Positions 52,945 to 54,020 of a DNA stretch of 54,020 nucleotides are shown piece after piece. This DNA comes from Thiohalocapsa sp. (GTDB lineage Bacteria > Pseudomonadota > Gammaproteobacteria > Chromatiales > Chromatiaceae). Below the pieces are notes generated by a model, which was not told the DNA's origin, ran no database searches, and saw only the letters and a program-made list of their open reading frames with translations. The position numbers were made by a program, and so were the translations under genes. Location of the stretch: the NCBI GenBank assembly GCA_021736785.1, contig JAIPFF010000038.1, forward strand, positions 1 to 54,020. The letters are read 5' to 3'. The stretch's first letter is position 1. Every line of letters begins with the position of its first letter.

Positions 52945-54020
52945 TCAGGCCGGGGCCGCGGGCAGCGACACGCGCACTTGTAGCCCGCCGCCGGGGGCGG
53001 TGGAAAACGTCAAGCTGCCGCCGTAGGCATCCACGACGTCGCGGGCGATGGCGAGCCCCAGGCCGCTGCCTCCCCGGCGCTCGTCCAGGCGCAAGCCGCG
53101 CTGGCCGAGCTTCGGCAGGTCGTCCGCGGCGACGCCGGGTCCGTCGTCCCGGATCAAGATCGATATGCGGCGACCGCGCGCACTCCGCGTCGACGGCGGC
53201 AGCGTCGCCTTTTCTGCTCCCGGTACCCGAGCGCCACCCGGCACGGATCGCGACCGCGGGGCCGATGCCGTCGCCGCCGTGCCCTCGGCGCTCGGCTTTG
53301 GGTCGGACGACGGGTCAAGGGCGGCGCCGGGCGCTTCGGGTGATTCCGTTTCGGCCTCGATGGCCACCCGGGCGCGCGCCCACTTCGCCGCGTTCTCGAG
53401 CAAGTTGCCGAGCAACTCGAGCAGATCTTCGGGCACCATCGCCGCGATCGGTCTCGCCGGTGTATCCACTTGCCAGTCCAGGCGGGCACCGTCCGGCGTG
53501 CGTTGCAATGTGCGCAAGACCGCGGCGATGCCCTCGGCGACATCCGCGCGCGCGCGACATGTCTCGGCGCCGGAGCGCACCCGGGCGCGGATCAGCTCGC
53601 GATCGACGCGCCGGCGCATGGACTCCGCCAATTGCTCCAGGTCCGCGGCCAGCACCGACTCCCCTCGCGCACGTAGCCTCTGGGCATCGGCGGCAAGCGC
53701 CGCCAGCGGAGTCTTCAGGCCGTGGGCCAAGTCTGCGGTCCAGGCCCGCGCGCTCTCGACGGCCTGCTCGCGGGCCGCGAGCAGGGCGTTGACCTCGCTC
53801 ACCAGCGGCATGACCTCGTCCGGGAAATCGTCGGCCAGCCGGCGCTGCCGGCCGGACCTGATGGCGCCGACGCCCCGGCGTACCTTTTCCAGCGGCGCCA
53901 GGCCGGCGCCGATCTGCACCAGTCCGGCGGCCCCCAACAGCACGGCCAGCAGAATCAGGTAGGGCAGCATGTCGGCGGCGAAGGCGTCGCGCGCCGCGCA
54001 CAGCTCGCGGCGGTCGGCGG
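52945..54020 (-). CDS. Sensor histidine kinase (N-terminus cut by window edge)
   Basis: A two-component sensor kinase, partial at its 5' end: the frame is open to the edge, upstream of a transmembrane helix LPYLILLAVLLGAAGLVQIG. After the helix come a HAMP-like linker, the phosphoacceptor box WTADLAHGLKTPLAAL, the N box LLELLGNLLENAAKWARA, the D box IRDDGPGVAADDLP and the G2 box GSGLGLAIARDVVDAYGG. About 50 residues of Ala/Pro/Ser-rich linker separate the N box from the D box, longer than usual. The kinase resembles the PhoQ/QseC group. Its response regulator would normally lie further upstream, outside the window. It may regulate the efflux genes next to it. Confidence 0.88.
   Translation of the reverse strand, partial: ADRRELCAARDAFAADMLPYLILLAVLLGAAGLVQIGAGLAPLEKVRRGVGAIRSGRQRRLADDFPDEVMPLVSEVNALLAAREQAVESARAWTADLAHGLKTPLAALAADAQRLRARGESVLAADLEQLAESMRRRVDRELIRARVRSGAETCRARADVAEGIAAVLRTLQRTPDGARLDWQVDTPARPIAAMVPEDLLELLGNLLENAAKWARARVAIEAETESPEAPGAALDPSSDPKPSAEGTAATASAPRSRSVPGGARVPGAEKATLPPSTRSARGRRISILIRDDGPGVAADDLPKLGQRGLRLDERRGGSGLGLAIARDVVDAYGGSLTFSTAPGGGLQVRVSLPAAPA

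Overview
This is GC-rich gammaproteobacterial chromosomal DNA, and the gene content points to a sulfur-oxidising member of the Chromatiales, probably Chromatiaceae. The main evidence is aprBA (dissimilatory APS reductase) together with a hupK-hypC-hypD-hypE hydrogenase-maturation set, an arrangement I recall from purple sulfur bacteria such as Thiocapsa. Around these lie housekeeping neighbourhoods that are conserved in Gammaproteobacteria. I ran no search, so the taxon is an inference.

Layout. 1-5318 (minus): two glycosyltransferase genes that overlap by 4 nt; the first encodes a 1328-residue multidomain protein with a PIG-L-like N-terminus that appears catalytically dead. 5846-9244 (minus): aprB, aprA and a YkgJ-type cysteine-cluster protein, with a plausible sigma-70 promoter upstream of aprB. 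9720-11823 (plus): a thioredoxin-like/HEAT protein, a DUF423 membrane protein and rsmE. 11998-13035 (minus): pilT. 13292-17234 (minus): hypE, hypD, hypC and hupK. 17387-19959: a methyltransferase, a DUF4332 protein, a TPR membrane protein and rlmH. 20005-30991 (plus): the conserved maf - rng - yhdP - nitrilase - tldD - pmbA run plus one small unknown gene. 31265-38761 (plus): a 2498-residue secreted protein with SdrD_B-like repeats and an IPTL-CTERM tail. 39134-42406 (minus): a SWIM/SNF2 helicase. 42710-50257 (minus): the gshB - apbE - tonB - yqgE - ruvX - pyrR - pyrB - pyrC' cluster, in which PyrC' lacks the metal-binding HxH and is probably a structural partner of PyrB. 50714-54020 (minus): a periplasmic adaptor, a TolC-like protein and a histidine kinase cut by the window edge.

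How the genes work together. AprBA oxidises sulfite through APS. The Hyp/HupK set builds the Fe(CN)2CO centre of a [NiFe]-hydrogenase whose structural genes lie outside the window. TldD/PmbA, RNase G, Maf and YhdP are housekeeping functions. The pyr genes supply pyrimidines. The adaptor, TolC-like protein and kinase look like the edge of an export/efflux locus.

The most notable non-coding signal is on the minus strand between the adaptor gene and gshB. A TATAAT box is followed by four consecutive hairpins and a T-run terminator. The last three hairpins each expose CUCCCCC in the loop. This is a strong candidate for a small RNA that pairs with Shine-Dalgarno sequences. Other signals are: a 159-bp MITE-like element with CTAG target duplications sitting exactly on the stop codon of the giant surface-protein gene; palindromic repeats that form the end of hypD and abut the start of hypE; a duplicated start region ahead of rng that forms a 24-codon leader ORF; and two unrelated 8-bp tandem-repeat tracts.
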